The notes under the pieces were generated by a model, which saw nothing but the letters and a program-made list of their open reading frames with translations, made no database searches and was not told the origin of the DNA. This document shows positions 25,078 to 34,093 of a stretch of 64,000 bases of DNA, piece by piece; position 1 is the first letter of the stretch; every line of letters starts with the position of its first letter. The position numbers and the translations under genes were made by a program. The DNA is from Massilibacteroides vaginae (GTDB taxonomy: Bacteria; Bacteroidota; Bacteroidia; Bacteroidales; Tannerellaceae), in assembly GCF_900178525.1 (NCBI RefSeq), contig NZ_FXDJ01000007.1:248001-312000 (forward strand), in the 5' to 3' direction.

Positions 25078-28000
25078 CTATTTTACCATCACCTTGGTTA
25101 TCGTTTTCTTTCCATTAGGTGCTGTTACATGAAGCAAGTAAACTCCGGAAGCAGCATTTACAGGGATATTGGTAATCTCACTATTCGAATAATGAAGATA
25201 TAGCTTCCGACCGGATAAGTCGAACAGTTCTATCAAATAGAGAATACTATCAGTCGAAGGAGTGTGCCCCTCTATCGTTAAATAACTATTCGCTGAAACC
25301 GGATTGGGATAAACCCTAAGCGAGGCACGAGGAGCATCGCCGGTAAAAGCTAACGCGCAACTTTCGTCATACGTGTCGTCGGCATAATAAGCACGAACAG
25401 TATAGCTGCCATTCAAGCCTTTTTCATCCGTATAGTATACGGAGGTACCATTCTCTGAAATAGCCTGACCGTCCTTATACCACTGGAATTTCACATAACC
25501 CTTTGTTGTATTATCCACGTACAATACATCATCCCATTTCATTAGTATCGAGAGCGTATTCATTGTCGCGTAAACAGAATCACTTTTCAATGAGCCGCAA
25601 GCGTTCGAAACAACCACATAATACAGTCCTGTCGTTTCAGCAGATAGTTGGCTACTGTATTCATCAGACGTAGCACCGACCACCTCTTCACCTTTAAAAT
25701 ACCATTGGTAAGTCAACCCATCGCCACTTGCCTCCACAGAAAACACGAAAGCATCTCCCTGGCAACCACTTACAGACACTGGTTGTCCGGCAATAACAAC
25801 GCCGCTTAACACATCAAATTCGAAAGGATATTCGGTAATGATATTCGCATTTCCCGAACTGCGCAAAACGATCTTGCCAACGTATCTGCCTTTCGATACT
25901 CCTGCAGGCATAGCTATGGCAATATAATTTTCCGGTAATTTCTCATAAACCTCCACATCCTTAAATCCCGCGTTCTTGGCTTCGTCTGAGAATAGAACCG
26001 TGTATTCCAGCGGATGTGAGGTATACAACACATCGTAAGGTATATGTATGAAAGCATCCGTCGGACAGAAAGGAACCGTTGGTTTAACGGTTATACCGGG
26101 TTCGGGATCAGGAGTTGAACTTGTTTTCCATTGAGCATATAAATCGATATGATCAGACAGTGTAACGTTAGCTCCTACTTCATAGGCAGTGCCCGAACCA
26201 TCGGGTTTCGTATTCCAGTTTACGAAAAGATAATTGTCATTCGGTGCCGTATAGTACAACGGTGCATCGGTGTAATTTAATATCGTATACAAACAATCCG
26301 GAGCATTGCTGATTGTATGTTCACTACCGCCTCCACCATTCGGATGATAAGTAATCCCACAAGTGGTGCCCGGAAGCGGTTCGTCCCATTGTGCAACTAA
26401 TCTGGTTGGGCATGTAAACACATAGGATTCACTTATTGTATAAGTATTACCTAAGCTGTCTTTCCAGCAAATAAAAACATGGTTAGGATTTAATGGAGCA
26501 AAGTCAATTTGAGGATTCGTATAATCAAAAATCACATGCGACCCGTTCTTTGCCGTATTAAAAGTCTTTGGATCACCTACCCCAATACCAGAATCATAAA
26601 TAATGGCAAAAACGGAAGAAGTAACTTCTTCCCAAATCGCATAAAGCGTAAGATTTTCGGTAGGCGAAATAGTAGCTCCAACGGCATGCGCTGTACCTGT
26701 ACCATCGGATTTTGTATTCCAACCTTTAAACTGATGATTCGTTGTCGGAGCAGTAAAATTGAGTAAAGCATCTGTATAGTTTAACACAGCATGACTTCCA
26801 TCCGATTCTGTATTAACCGTGTTCGCAGTGCCTCCTCCACCATTCGGATCATACGTTACTGTAATCGGGGGTGTATCTTCTCCCCAAATCGCATAAAGCG
26901 TAAGATTGCCCGAAGTAAAAGTAATAGGTGAACCTACAGCGTAGGCCGGGTCCGGATCTGTGGCAGTTGAATCAGTAGCCCAACCCTTAAACGCTTTACC
27001 TTCCGGATGCGTTCCTTTCAGCTTGCCGGCTCCACCATCTACAACCAGGCCTTCTTCGTCAATAGCATTTACGGAATAATAAACCGTGTCCGGCAAATAA
27101 TATTCAGTACCATCATAAGCCGTTAATGCAGCCATACCAAATTTGCCACTGGTTGAATGGTATTTTACCCAGGATATTTCGACAGCACCATGATCCTTAA
27201 ATCGGTTAAACGATCTTTGGTCTTTACCTGTTTGTATAACCCCTTGAGTATTTTCCGCAATACCCTCCGGTTTTATTGGGATGGTTGGAATTATTTCAGC
27301 ATCTACTCCCGCTGAAGTAGTTGAATAATTTGTTACAGGTTTCACTTCGTATAGACCTAAAGCATCTTCAATAAGATTTGCATAGGGTTTTATTCCTACA
27401 TTAATATTATCTGCATTAGTATTAACAATATTATAAGTCCCAGCTATATTACTCTTAGCAGATGTTGCATCTATTATACTTCCGTTTTTATCAAGAATTG
27501 CATTACCTACAAATAAATTATTGTCAAGCGTAAGCTTTACAGTAGACCTAAACGAATTTCCAGAGCTGCATCCTATTGAGCCTCCACCCGGCATACTAGC
27601 ACTTGTTGTTATTCCACCAACAGTATTAAAAGCAAAAGTATTACCTTTCAATAAAACTTCTGCATGCAACACACCAGTGAAACCAACATTTTGAAATATT
27701 TGTATAGCTCCACCTGAGTATTGAGCATTATCTATTCCGTATGCTTTATTACCATAAAAAGTATTATTTTCGAAAAAGATTTTATCGACAACATCCCCAT
27801 TACCGGAACCTTCCGTTTGAATTAAAATAGCACCACCATCATCATATGCAATATTCTCAATAAAAGAAGAATTCTTAATATCCAAAGAAGCTTCTTTACG
27901 CATATTTAATATATAAATTGCTCCACCATCATACGTGCTGGCTTTGGAGCCATTTTCTCCATTTGTTTGATTTCCTTCGAAAAGACATTCATTAATTATG

Positions 28001-28698
28001 AGCTTACCACTAAAGTAATGCATGGACATCGCACCACCACCGCCACCTAAAACGCCGGTATTAGCTGCTTTATTTATATTATTCCTAAAGATTGTATTAT
28101 TAAGAGTAAGCGTGCCGGAAAAGCCCTTAGAAGCAATAGCACCACATTCATACCCCCCCGATGAGCCCGAATTTCCTTCTATTGTCGAGTTATTTATGGT
28201 TAGTTTTGCATTTCCTAACCAAATAGCCGGGCCGGCACCGGCGTGATTATTATAAATCTTCGTATTTTCTATTTCAGTAGAAGCACTACCTGATGTAGAT
28301 ATATTTATAGCTCCACCTGGCGCATTATAAAACTCACATTTGTCTAAGAGAACTGTTCCTGCAGATGCTCTATTATCGAATAATCTTCCGGTAATACTTG
28401 TTCCATCCATTTTAAGTTCTTTGAATGTAAGACCCCCTGTTCCATTACCATTAATCTTTATAGCTCCCGTGTTCCAGACAACAGCACTGCAATCTATCGT
28501 AACATCTACATTGGGTTGAGATAAAGTCATCACTCCCGAAGTAAAACCGGCATCCAAAACAAATATCTCCCCACCCGAAGCAGCAGAAACAGCAGCCGTC
28601 AATTCCGCAACATTATTAACAGTCTGTGCCGACGGCTTAACCGATGCCGCAATAAGCAGCATTAATCCTAAATAAATTGATCGTAAAAACTTATTCAT
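25078..28698 (-). CDS. Large T9SS-exported surface protein (beta-helix, InlB-type repeats, Ig-like domain)
   Basis: 1206 residues. A signal peptide (1-24, ending PSAQ) is followed by a right-handed beta-helix region (about 30-430) rich in 'ANxxFxxNxAxxxGGAI' turns. Four Listeria-Bacteroides (InlB B-type) repeats follow (about 540-890), recognised by VTYDPNGGGGTANTV, FKGWNTKSDGTG and NLTLYAIW. Next comes a PKD/Ig-like domain (LTYQWYFKGEEVVGATS near 1010). The type A T9SS sorting domain ends the protein: LRVYPNPVSANSYLTIEG, then LFDLSGRKLYL, then GVYLLHVTAPNGKKTITKVM. It should be carried through the outer membrane and anchored at the surface, probably as an adhesin. A beta-barrel gene lies 16 bp upstream on the same strand. 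Confidence 0.92.
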   Translation of the reverse strand: MNKFLRSIYLGLMLLIAASVKPSAQTVNNVAELTAAVSAASGGEIFVLDAGFTSGVMTLSQPNVDVTIDCSAVVWNTGAIKINGNGTGGLTFKELKMDGTSITGRLFDNRASAGTVLLDKCEFYNAPGGAINISTSGSASTEIENTKIYNNHAGAGPAIWLGNAKLTINNSTIEGNSGSSGGYECGAIASKGFSGTLTLNNTIFRNNINKAANTGVLGGGGGAMSMHYFSGKLIINECLFEGNQTNGENGSKASTYDGGAIYILNMRKEASLDIKNSSFIENIAYDDGGAILIQTEGSGNGDVVDKIFFENNTFYGNKAYGIDNAQYSGGAIQIFQNVGFTGVLHAEVLLKGNTFAFNTVGGITTSASMPGGGSIGCSSGNSFRSTVKLTLDNNLFVGNAILDKNGSIIDATSAKSNIAGTYNIVNTNADNINVGIKPYANLIEDALGLYEVKPVTNYSTTSAGVDAEIIPTIPIKPEGIAENTQGVIQTGKDQRSFNRFKDHGAVEISWVKYHSTSGKFGMAALTAYDGTEYYLPDTVYYSVNAIDEEGLVVDGGAGKLKGTHPEGKAFKGWATDSTATDPDPAYAVGSPITFTSGNLTLYAIWGEDTPPITVTYDPNGGGGTANTVNTESDGSHAVLNYTDALLNFTAPTTNHQFKGWNTKSDGTGTAHAVGATISPTENLTLYAIWEEVTSSVFAIIYDSGIGVGDPKTFNTAKNGSHVIFDYTNPQIDFAPLNPNHVFICWKDSLGNTYTISESYVFTCPTRLVAQWDEPLPGTTCGITYHPNGGGGSEHTISNAPDCLYTILNYTDAPLYYTAPNDNYLFVNWNTKPDGSGTAYEVGANVTLSDHIDLYAQWKTSSTPDPEPGITVKPTVPFCPTDAFIHIPYDVLYTSHPLEYTVLFSDEAKNAGFKDVEVYEKLPENYIAIAMPAGVSKGRYVGKIVLRSSGNANIITEYPFEFDVLSGVVIAGQPVSVSGCQGDAFVFSVEASGDGLTYQWYFKGEEVVGATSDEYSSQLSAETTGLYYVVVSNACGSLKSDSVYATMNTLSILMKWDDVLYVDNTTKGYVKFQWYKDGQAISENGTSVYYTDEKGLNGSYTVRAYYADDTYDESCALAFTGDAPRASLRVYPNPVSANSYLTIEGHTPSTDSILYLIELFDLSGRKLYLHYSNSEITNIPVNAASGVYLLHVTAPNGKKTITKVMVK

Positions 28699-28714
28699 CC
28701 TACTTATTCTTTAA

Positions 28715-29692
28715 TTATAGTTTAAAACGGACTCCGATTTTAACACCGAAAGCTATGGGCTTGATTTTGCCCGTCAAATAGGAATTGAGCATACCATTAT
28801 AATGAATGTCTTGCCCTATTTTCGTGCCGGATCCGGAATGGTATACGGTGGGTGCGGTGAAGAGGTTTTCATCACCGTTCTTTTTCAAATTGCTGAACCC
28901 ATAATCAAGATAACCTCCAATGGTCAAATCGGTGCTTTCATCAAGCATTACAAGAAAACCAACATCGGCAGTTCCGGCGATACCCATTTTCAACTTTGCC
29001 TTGTCGTTCCAATTGAGCGTTGAATTGGGGTCGGTAATAGTTCCATAACCATGTTTTGACACAGCCGGATTGGAGGGAGAACCCATATCTGTAGGGACAC
29101 CATCGTATTTTCCGGATACATTTAATTGACTTTCATGCCCGTTTTTGATCTTGAACTTTGCGTTGACGGGCAAAAGCAGTTTAACACCCAGTCCGCCATA
29201 CAAACCCCACTTTTCGGCGTCGCCAAAACGAGTTTGATAAGTTGCCATCACCGGGATTTCGAAAAAGAAAACCGTCTGCTTCTCTTCCAGATTACTGATA
29301 CGCGTGCGAAGTTCAAATTCTTTGGGACGCCCCTCATAATCATCATCAATCAATGTTCCCAACGCAAAAAACTTGTCGTCCGTAATGCCTCCTTTCAATT
29401 TTCCAACAGATGCGTAACGGGAAATTCCCAAGCCGGAGGATATCCCCCAATGCTTATCAAAAAAATAACTGTAAGATAAATCCAGACCATAGCCTAAATC
29501 AGTAGATTGGCTACCTTTTTCTTTCAACTCCGAACTATACAACTTATAGTCTAATCCGCCACCAGCGGCCTTCAGAGAAACAGAAACATAAGATCCTTTC
29601 CCGTAATCAGTCCCTTTGTAGTGGTTGTTTTGGGCAAAAGTAAAAAATGCGCCCATAAAAATCAGAGAACAAAATAGTTTAATTTTTCTCAT
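28715..29692 (-). CDS. Outer-membrane beta-barrel protein
   Basis: A 325-residue protein with signal peptide (MRKIKLFCSLIFMGAFFTFA) and alternating amphipathic strands throughout: GSYVSVSLKAAGGGLDYKLY, LGYGLDLSYSYFFDKHWGIS, TADVGFLVMLDESTDLTIGG. It ends in a typical barrel strand, FGVKIGVRFKL, with hydrophobic last residue. It fits the general 'outer membrane beta-barrel' families of Bacteroidota and is not a recognisable PorP/SprF. The T9SS cargo gene starts 16 bp after its stop, so the two are probably co-expressed and may work together at the surface. Confidence 0.85.
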   Translation of the reverse strand: MRKIKLFCSLIFMGAFFTFAQNNHYKGTDYGKGSYVSVSLKAAGGGLDYKLYSSELKEKGSQSTDLGYGLDLSYSYFFDKHWGISSGLGISRYASVGKLKGGITDDKFFALGTLIDDDYEGRPKEFELRTRISNLEEKQTVFFFEIPVMATYQTRFGDAEKWGLYGGLGVKLLLPVNAKFKIKNGHESQLNVSGKYDGVPTDMGSPSNPAVSKHGYGTITDPNSTLNWNDKAKLKMGIAGTADVGFLVMLDESTDLTIGGYLDYGFSNLKKNGDENLFTAPTVYHSGSGTKIGQDIHYNGMLNSYLTGKIKPIAFGVKIGVRFKL

Positions 29693-30040
29693 ACCTTTCT
29701 TAACTATGTGACAAAATAATAATAGTCTCTATCTATATATAAATTCTCAAATTCTTTTAAATGACAATACCACCCCACTAAAATAATCGGGAAATCAAAA
29801 GCATTAAACTTTGCTTATTTCATTGAAAAATAGAGGATACTATTCATTTTAAAAACTTAAAAACACAACTCAATCAGTTAATCAATACAATAAAAAACGT
29901 GCGAATATACATGTAATAATCCACATTGTAACACATTTTATGAAATATGCATATTTTATACCCAACGTTAATTAGTATTACCCATTAAAAAAAACGAACA
30001 ATAGAACAAAAACTCCGACAAATAGAATACAATTTCATTT
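29693..30040. other. AT-rich non-coding region upstream of the barrel gene
   Basis: No open frame, RNA gene or exact promoter match is seen. A TATTTTG-like run near 29710-29720 on the reverse strand may serve the barrel gene. The next bases (30041-30138) hold a structured repeat. Confidence 0.5.
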
Positions 30041-30138
30041 ATATCCTTTATTTCTCTTTTTCCACAACTGTGGTAAAACTTTACTACAGTTGTGGAAAAG
30101 TTTTTCTATATATATAGAAAAAGAGAAATAAAGGTTAT
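30041..30138. repeat. Structured palindromic repeat, copy C
   Basis: The outer arms ATATCCTTTATTTCTCTTTT (start 30041) and their complement ending in AAATAAAGGTTAT (30138) match at 21 of 22 positions. Inside, CCACAACTGT-GTAAA faces TTTACTACAGTTGTGG, and CTATATATATAG makes a third small hairpin. The outer arms use the same word (ATAAAGGWTAT) as the ~210-bp element, and the inner word ACTTTACTACAGTT recurs at 38.95 kb. Confidence 0.75.
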
Positions 30139-30203
30139 TAAAGAAAAAAGATAGGAATATTGAGAGAAATACAAACCATACATCTGAATGCGTTATGTTT
30201 TAA

Positions 30204-30223
30204 TTTTTTTTTTGGGGGGGGGG
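30204..30223. repeat. T10-G10 homopolymer tract
   Basis: Ten T are followed by ten G and then AGAGAG, directly beyond the 3' end of the nuclease gene (stop at 30238-30240). Homopolymers of this length are prone to slippage, but no coding frame crosses it. Confidence 0.85.
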
Positions 30224-30237
30224 AGAGAGTCCTGCTT

Positions 30238-31170
30238 TTATCTAAAAAACGACCAAAACTTTAAATCTACCTTTGCTTCCATTTCTTTTTCAATCTCGTT
30301 TGGGAATTGTGAGAAGAAGTCTATGCCGGTTACTTCTTCGACTCGGTCTACGGTTACGGCAAGATCTCGTGGGGATGTTTGTTTATAATCACGATTTTCG
30401 AACAGAAAACCAATGCTTTGTGCTTTCTCGGGGTCGCAAACAACTTTATAGAACATACGTGGTATGCCTACTCTGTTTTTGCCTAAACGCTTCAGGTCCT
30501 TTTCAATTACGGGACCACAGGCAATGTAGATTCGTTTGTGTTCTTTTGCCCATACACGAATGGTCATTTCCAGATCATTCCATACACCACTGTTAAGGCC
30601 TCTGTCTTGTGGACAAATATTACTAAAGTAAAATGTTTCTCGCATTACTTTCTCCGACCATTTCATGTCGCCGGCTGGTACCATGTGCCCACGATCGTAA
30701 CCTGTACGTGTGTAATCTTCGTTGAGCGCAGTGGCTCCTTTTACTTCCGGATCGGGAATAAATTTGTTGTGTCTTTTTACTTTATTGTTACTTACTTTCT
30801 CTCGGGTAAGTTCATAGGCCACCCAGTTCGGGATTTTAAAATCGGAATTATAGGAAACGGTATAGCCTTCGTGTTTAATGATTTGTTGTTTCGCCCCGTT
30901 TTTTAGGACCGGAATTTCGGCTCCTGTGGGCAGATTTTCCGTTTTTAGTTTATTCGGTGCTTTAGATTCGATAATCTCGGGCACTTTTTGTACAATACCA
31001 TCAACTACTTTTTGCGCTTTTTCTTCCGGAACATAATGAAGATACAGGAACGACAGCCCGATAATAGCAACGATCAGCACACATACAATGGCGATAAAAC
31101 GCTTGATCTCTACCCAAAATGATTTCCCACGCTGCGTGTTTTTCTTTTTCCTTACTTTTCTTTTTGCCAT
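30238..31170 (-). CDS. DNA/RNA non-specific endonuclease, membrane-anchored
   Basis: A 310-residue protein with a very basic N-terminus, one membrane segment (25-47) and a beta-beta-alpha metal nuclease domain. The active-site motif is TGYDRGHMVPAGDMKWSE (His as general base), followed by the metal-binding Asn in GLNSGVWNDLEMTIR. The domain probably faces the periplasm. NucA/NucG-type nucleases degrade DNA and RNA without sequence specificity. No immunity-type protein gene is adjacent. It is divergent from the MscS gene. Confidence 0.93.
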   Translation of the reverse strand: MAKRKVRKKKNTQRGKSFWVEIKRFIAIVCVLIVAIIGLSFLYLHYVPEEKAQKVVDGIVQKVPEIIESKAPNKLKTENLPTGAEIPVLKNGAKQQIIKHEGYTVSYNSDFKIPNWVAYELTREKVSNNKVKRHNKFIPDPEVKGATALNEDYTRTGYDRGHMVPAGDMKWSEKVMRETFYFSNICPQDRGLNSGVWNDLEMTIRVWAKEHKRIYIACGPVIEKDLKRLGKNRVGIPRMFYKVVCDPEKAQSIGFLFENRDYKQTSPRDLAVTVDRVEEVTGIDFFSQFPNEIEKEMEAKVDLKFWSFFR

Positions 31171-31255
31171 TTCCTCAATCTGTTTCTATGGCAAAGATAG
31201 GAGTTTTACACAGAAGTGCGCGCCTCATCATAAGTACTAATAATTATATTATACT

Positions 31256-31263
31256 TACTTTTG
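31256..31263 (+). promoter_or_regulatory. -7 box of the mechanosensitive channel gene
   Basis: TACTTTTG matches TAnnTTTG, 22 bp before the ATG. AAAGGAAAT just before the start may act as a ribosome-binding site. Confidence 0.55.
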
Positions 31264-31284
31264 CGGTAAATAAAGGAAATATTT

Positions 31285-32553
31285 ATGGATAATTTGAGAG
31301 AATGGGCAAATAATCTTTTACAACTTATAGGGCTATCATCCGAAACTGCTGATCGTTTTGACAATCTTCTTGTTTTGTTCTTGATCTTAATAGTTGCTTA
31401 TGTAATTGACTTCGTTTGCCGTAATATTATTTTAAAAATCTTCACTAAAATCGCGAATAAAACAAAGACGATCTGGGATGATCTGATCATCGAGCGAAAG
31501 CTTATTCATAAAATGATTAATATTGTTCCGTCAATTTTCATCTACATGATGCTTGCCTACGCTTTTCCGGAGCAAAATCAAAGTGAACTGCTCGATTTGC
31601 TGAAGCGTCTTTGCGAAGTTTACATCATTGCCATCTCTTTACGTTTTGTTTACGCTTCTTTAGGATTGGTACACGAGGTTTATAGTCAAAAGGAGGCTTT
31701 GAGAAATAAACCATTGAAAGGTTTTATCCAGATAATGCAGATAACAGTTATTGTTATCGGAATAATAGCGATTGTCGGCATATTAATAAACCAGCCTATA
31801 AAAGGATTGCTTACCGGACTTGGTGCCTCTGCTGCTATTTTAACATTGGTTTTTAAGGATACTATACTTGGTTTTGTTGCCGGAATACAATTATCGGCTA
31901 ACGATATGCTGAGACCCGGCGACTGGATCACAATGGATAAATACAAGGCTGACGGGGTGGTTATTGAAATGACTCTTTATGCTGTTAAAGTAAGAAATTG
32001 GGACAATACGGTAACGACCGTTCCGCCGTACGCGTTAATCAGTGACTCGTTCCAGAACTGGAGAAACATGTTCGAATCCGGTGGTCGCCGCACCAAACGA
32101 TCTATCAATATTGATATAAACAGTGTTCGTTTTTGTACTCCTGAAATGCTTGAGAAATTTCGTAAAATATCTTTGATCACTGATTATATCGATGGGAAAG
32201 AAGAAGAATTAAGTACGTTCAACGAGTTACATAATATCGATTCGTCTATTTTGGTAAATGGTAGGCGACAAACAAACTTAGGTGTATTCCGTAATTATCT
32301 GCTGCGCTATCTGAAAAGTTATCCGGGCATCAATCACGATCTTATGTGCATGGTTCGTCATCTACAACCTACAGATAAGGGTATTCCAATTGAATTGTAT
32401 TTCTTCTCGGCAGACAGAACTTGGGTGGTTTATGAATCGCTTCAAGCTGATATATTCGACCATGTGCTTGCCGTTATTCCCGAATTCGATCTTCGTGTAT
32501 TTCAGGATATATCGGGAAATGATCTGCATCAACTTAAAACTGAAAGTAAATAA
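31285..32553 (+). CDS. Mechanosensitive channel, MscS family (YbdG-like)
   Basis: The 422-residue protein has several N-terminal membrane helices and then the pore-lining helix and beta domain of MscS: GLGASAAILTLVFKDTILGF, AGIQLSANDMLRPGDWI, GVVIEMTLYAVKVRNWDNTV, TVPPYALISDSFQNW. The long C-terminal cytoplasmic part (SINIDINSVRFCTPEML onwards) resembles E. coli YbdG (MscM) more than MscS itself. These channels open on membrane tension and release osmolytes. Its last 20 bp overlap the end of the convergent MBOAT gene. Confidence 0.92.
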   Translation: MDNLREWANNLLQLIGLSSETADRFDNLLVLFLILIVAYVIDFVCRNIILKIFTKIANKTKTIWDDLIIERKLIHKMINIVPSIFIYMMLAYAFPEQNQSELLDLLKRLCEVYIIAISLRFVYASLGLVHEVYSQKEALRNKPLKGFIQIMQITVIVIGIIAIVGILINQPIKGLLTGLGASAAILTLVFKDTILGFVAGIQLSANDMLRPGDWITMDKYKADGVVIEMTLYAVKVRNWDNTVTTVPPYALISDSFQNWRNMFESGGRRTKRSINIDINSVRFCTPEMLEKFRKISLITDYIDGKEEELSTFNELHNIDSSILVNGRRQTNLGVFRNYLLRYLKSYPGINHDLMCMVRHLQPTDKGIPIELYFFSADRTWVVYESLQADIFDHVLAVIPEFDLRVFQDISGNDLHQLKTESK

Positions 32554-34093
32554 ACGGCTGTACACCGGCATTTTTGAACTGAACAACTATAAATATAGTA
32601 ATAATCAACATCAACGCCTGCACCAGTAAAGGCGAACGGGTAACAATTCCCTGTACATACGCGTCCGCTTTTTTCGGCATAAAGTGAAAGATGTATCCCA
32701 ACACCATAAGGGCCGATACCACGGAATAACCGCTAATAAACTGAATGAAAATTTCAGGATGGAAATTCGTGAATATCTGGGTCAATATTTCTTTTACTGT
32801 TTGTATCGAATCTGCCCTGAAAAATATCCAGCCAAAGCAAACAACATGAAAGGTAAATATCGTACCTGTAAACCGGCGCACAATGCCCATCTCCTCTCCC
32901 GTCTGTTTGAAACTTTTAAAACGCCCCATAATAAATTTGTGGATAGCCAAAGCTATACCGTGCAAAGCACCCCAAAGGATAAAACGTATTGAAGCACCGT
33001 GCCACAAACCTCCCAGCAGCATGGTAATAAACAAATTCACATAGGTTCGTATCTTTCCCTTCCGGTTTCCTCCTAACGATATATAAAGATAATCTTTCAG
33101 CCAGGAAGACAAGGAGATATGCCATCTACGCCAAAATTCCGTAATTGTAGCAGACTGGTAGGGAGAATCAAAGTTGACATTAAAACGAAAACCAAGCAGC
33201 AACGCGATACCGATTGCCATATCCGAATAGCCCGAAAAATCACAGTAAATCTGTAGGGCATAACCATAAACGCCCAGCAAATTCTCCACTCCGGTATAAA
33301 GCAAGGGCGAATCAAACACACGGTCTACAAAATTGAAACTAATATAATCGGATATAACTGTTTTCTTGATCAGCCCACAAAGCACAAGATACAACCCTTC
33401 GCCGAATTGCAAGCGACTTAATGTCGGAGCCTTATACATCTGGGGGATAAATTCGCGCGCACGAACAATCGGTCCTGCCACAAGCATGGGGAAGAAAGAA
33501 ACATAAAACAAATAATCTATCCACCTATGCAATACCACAGTTTTCCCTCTGTAAATATCTATGATGTAACTGATCGACTGAAACGTGAAGAAAGAAAGAC
33601 CTACCGGTAGAAAAATATCCATCTTCTCAAAGCTCATCCGCTGCAAAGTGGCATCTCCTAAAAGATAGCCAATTTCATTACCGGCTCTTACAATTAGCTC
33701 ATACAAGAAGTTGAAATATTTGAAATAAGCCAACATGCCCAGATTTACACAAAGGCTAAGCGTTACCAGTAACTTCTTTTTCCATTGTGTTGCAGTTATT
33801 TCCAGCACACGCCCGATCAGATAATCGGAAGTAGCCGTAAAGATCAGCAGTCCAAACCACAAGCCACTACTTTTATAGTAGAAATACAGGGAAAACAATG
33901 TCACATAAATAATACGCGCCAACGTATTTTTCCGAAGTGACATGTAGATCATAAAAAACCCAATAAACAGAATAAAAAACAATCCACTACTAAAAAGCAT
34001 AGGGGAATTCGGTTGATAAGTAAGCAGATCGAGTGCTTTATCAATCGACAATTGAGAGAAATAAATACGTATTGAATCTAACAGAGTTTCCAT
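32534..34093 (-). CDS. MBOAT-family membrane O-acyltransferase (AlgI/DltB-like)
   Basis: A 519-residue, many-span membrane protein. MBOAT features are the PMLVAGPIVRAREFIPQM stretch, FWRRWHISLSSWLKDYLYIS with the first His, and LLGGLWHGASIRFILWGALH with the invariant catalytic His. Such proteins carry acyl groups across the inner membrane for O-acetylation of alginate-like polymers, teichoic acids or peptidoglycan. Two SGNH hydrolase-like genes directly upstream are the expected extracytoplasmic partners. Its ATG shares one base with the stop of the preceding gene (TAATG), implying coupled translation. Confidence 0.93.
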   Translation of the reverse strand: METLLDSIRIYFSQLSIDKALDLLTYQPNSPMLFSSGLFFILFIGFFMIYMSLRKNTLARIIYVTLFSLYFYYKSSGLWFGLLIFTATSDYLIGRVLEITATQWKKKLLVTLSLCVNLGMLAYFKYFNFLYELIVRAGNEIGYLLGDATLQRMSFEKMDIFLPVGLSFFTFQSISYIIDIYRGKTVVLHRWIDYLFYVSFFPMLVAGPIVRAREFIPQMYKAPTLSRLQFGEGLYLVLCGLIKKTVISDYISFNFVDRVFDSPLLYTGVENLLGVYGYALQIYCDFSGYSDMAIGIALLLGFRFNVNFDSPYQSATITEFWRRWHISLSSWLKDYLYISLGGNRKGKIRTYVNLFITMLLGGLWHGASIRFILWGALHGIALAIHKFIMGRFKSFKQTGEEMGIVRRFTGTIFTFHVVCFGWIFFRADSIQTVKEILTQIFTNFHPEIFIQFISGYSVVSALMVLGYIFHFMPKKADAYVQGIVTRSPLLVQALMLIITIFIVVQFKNAGVQPFIYFQF

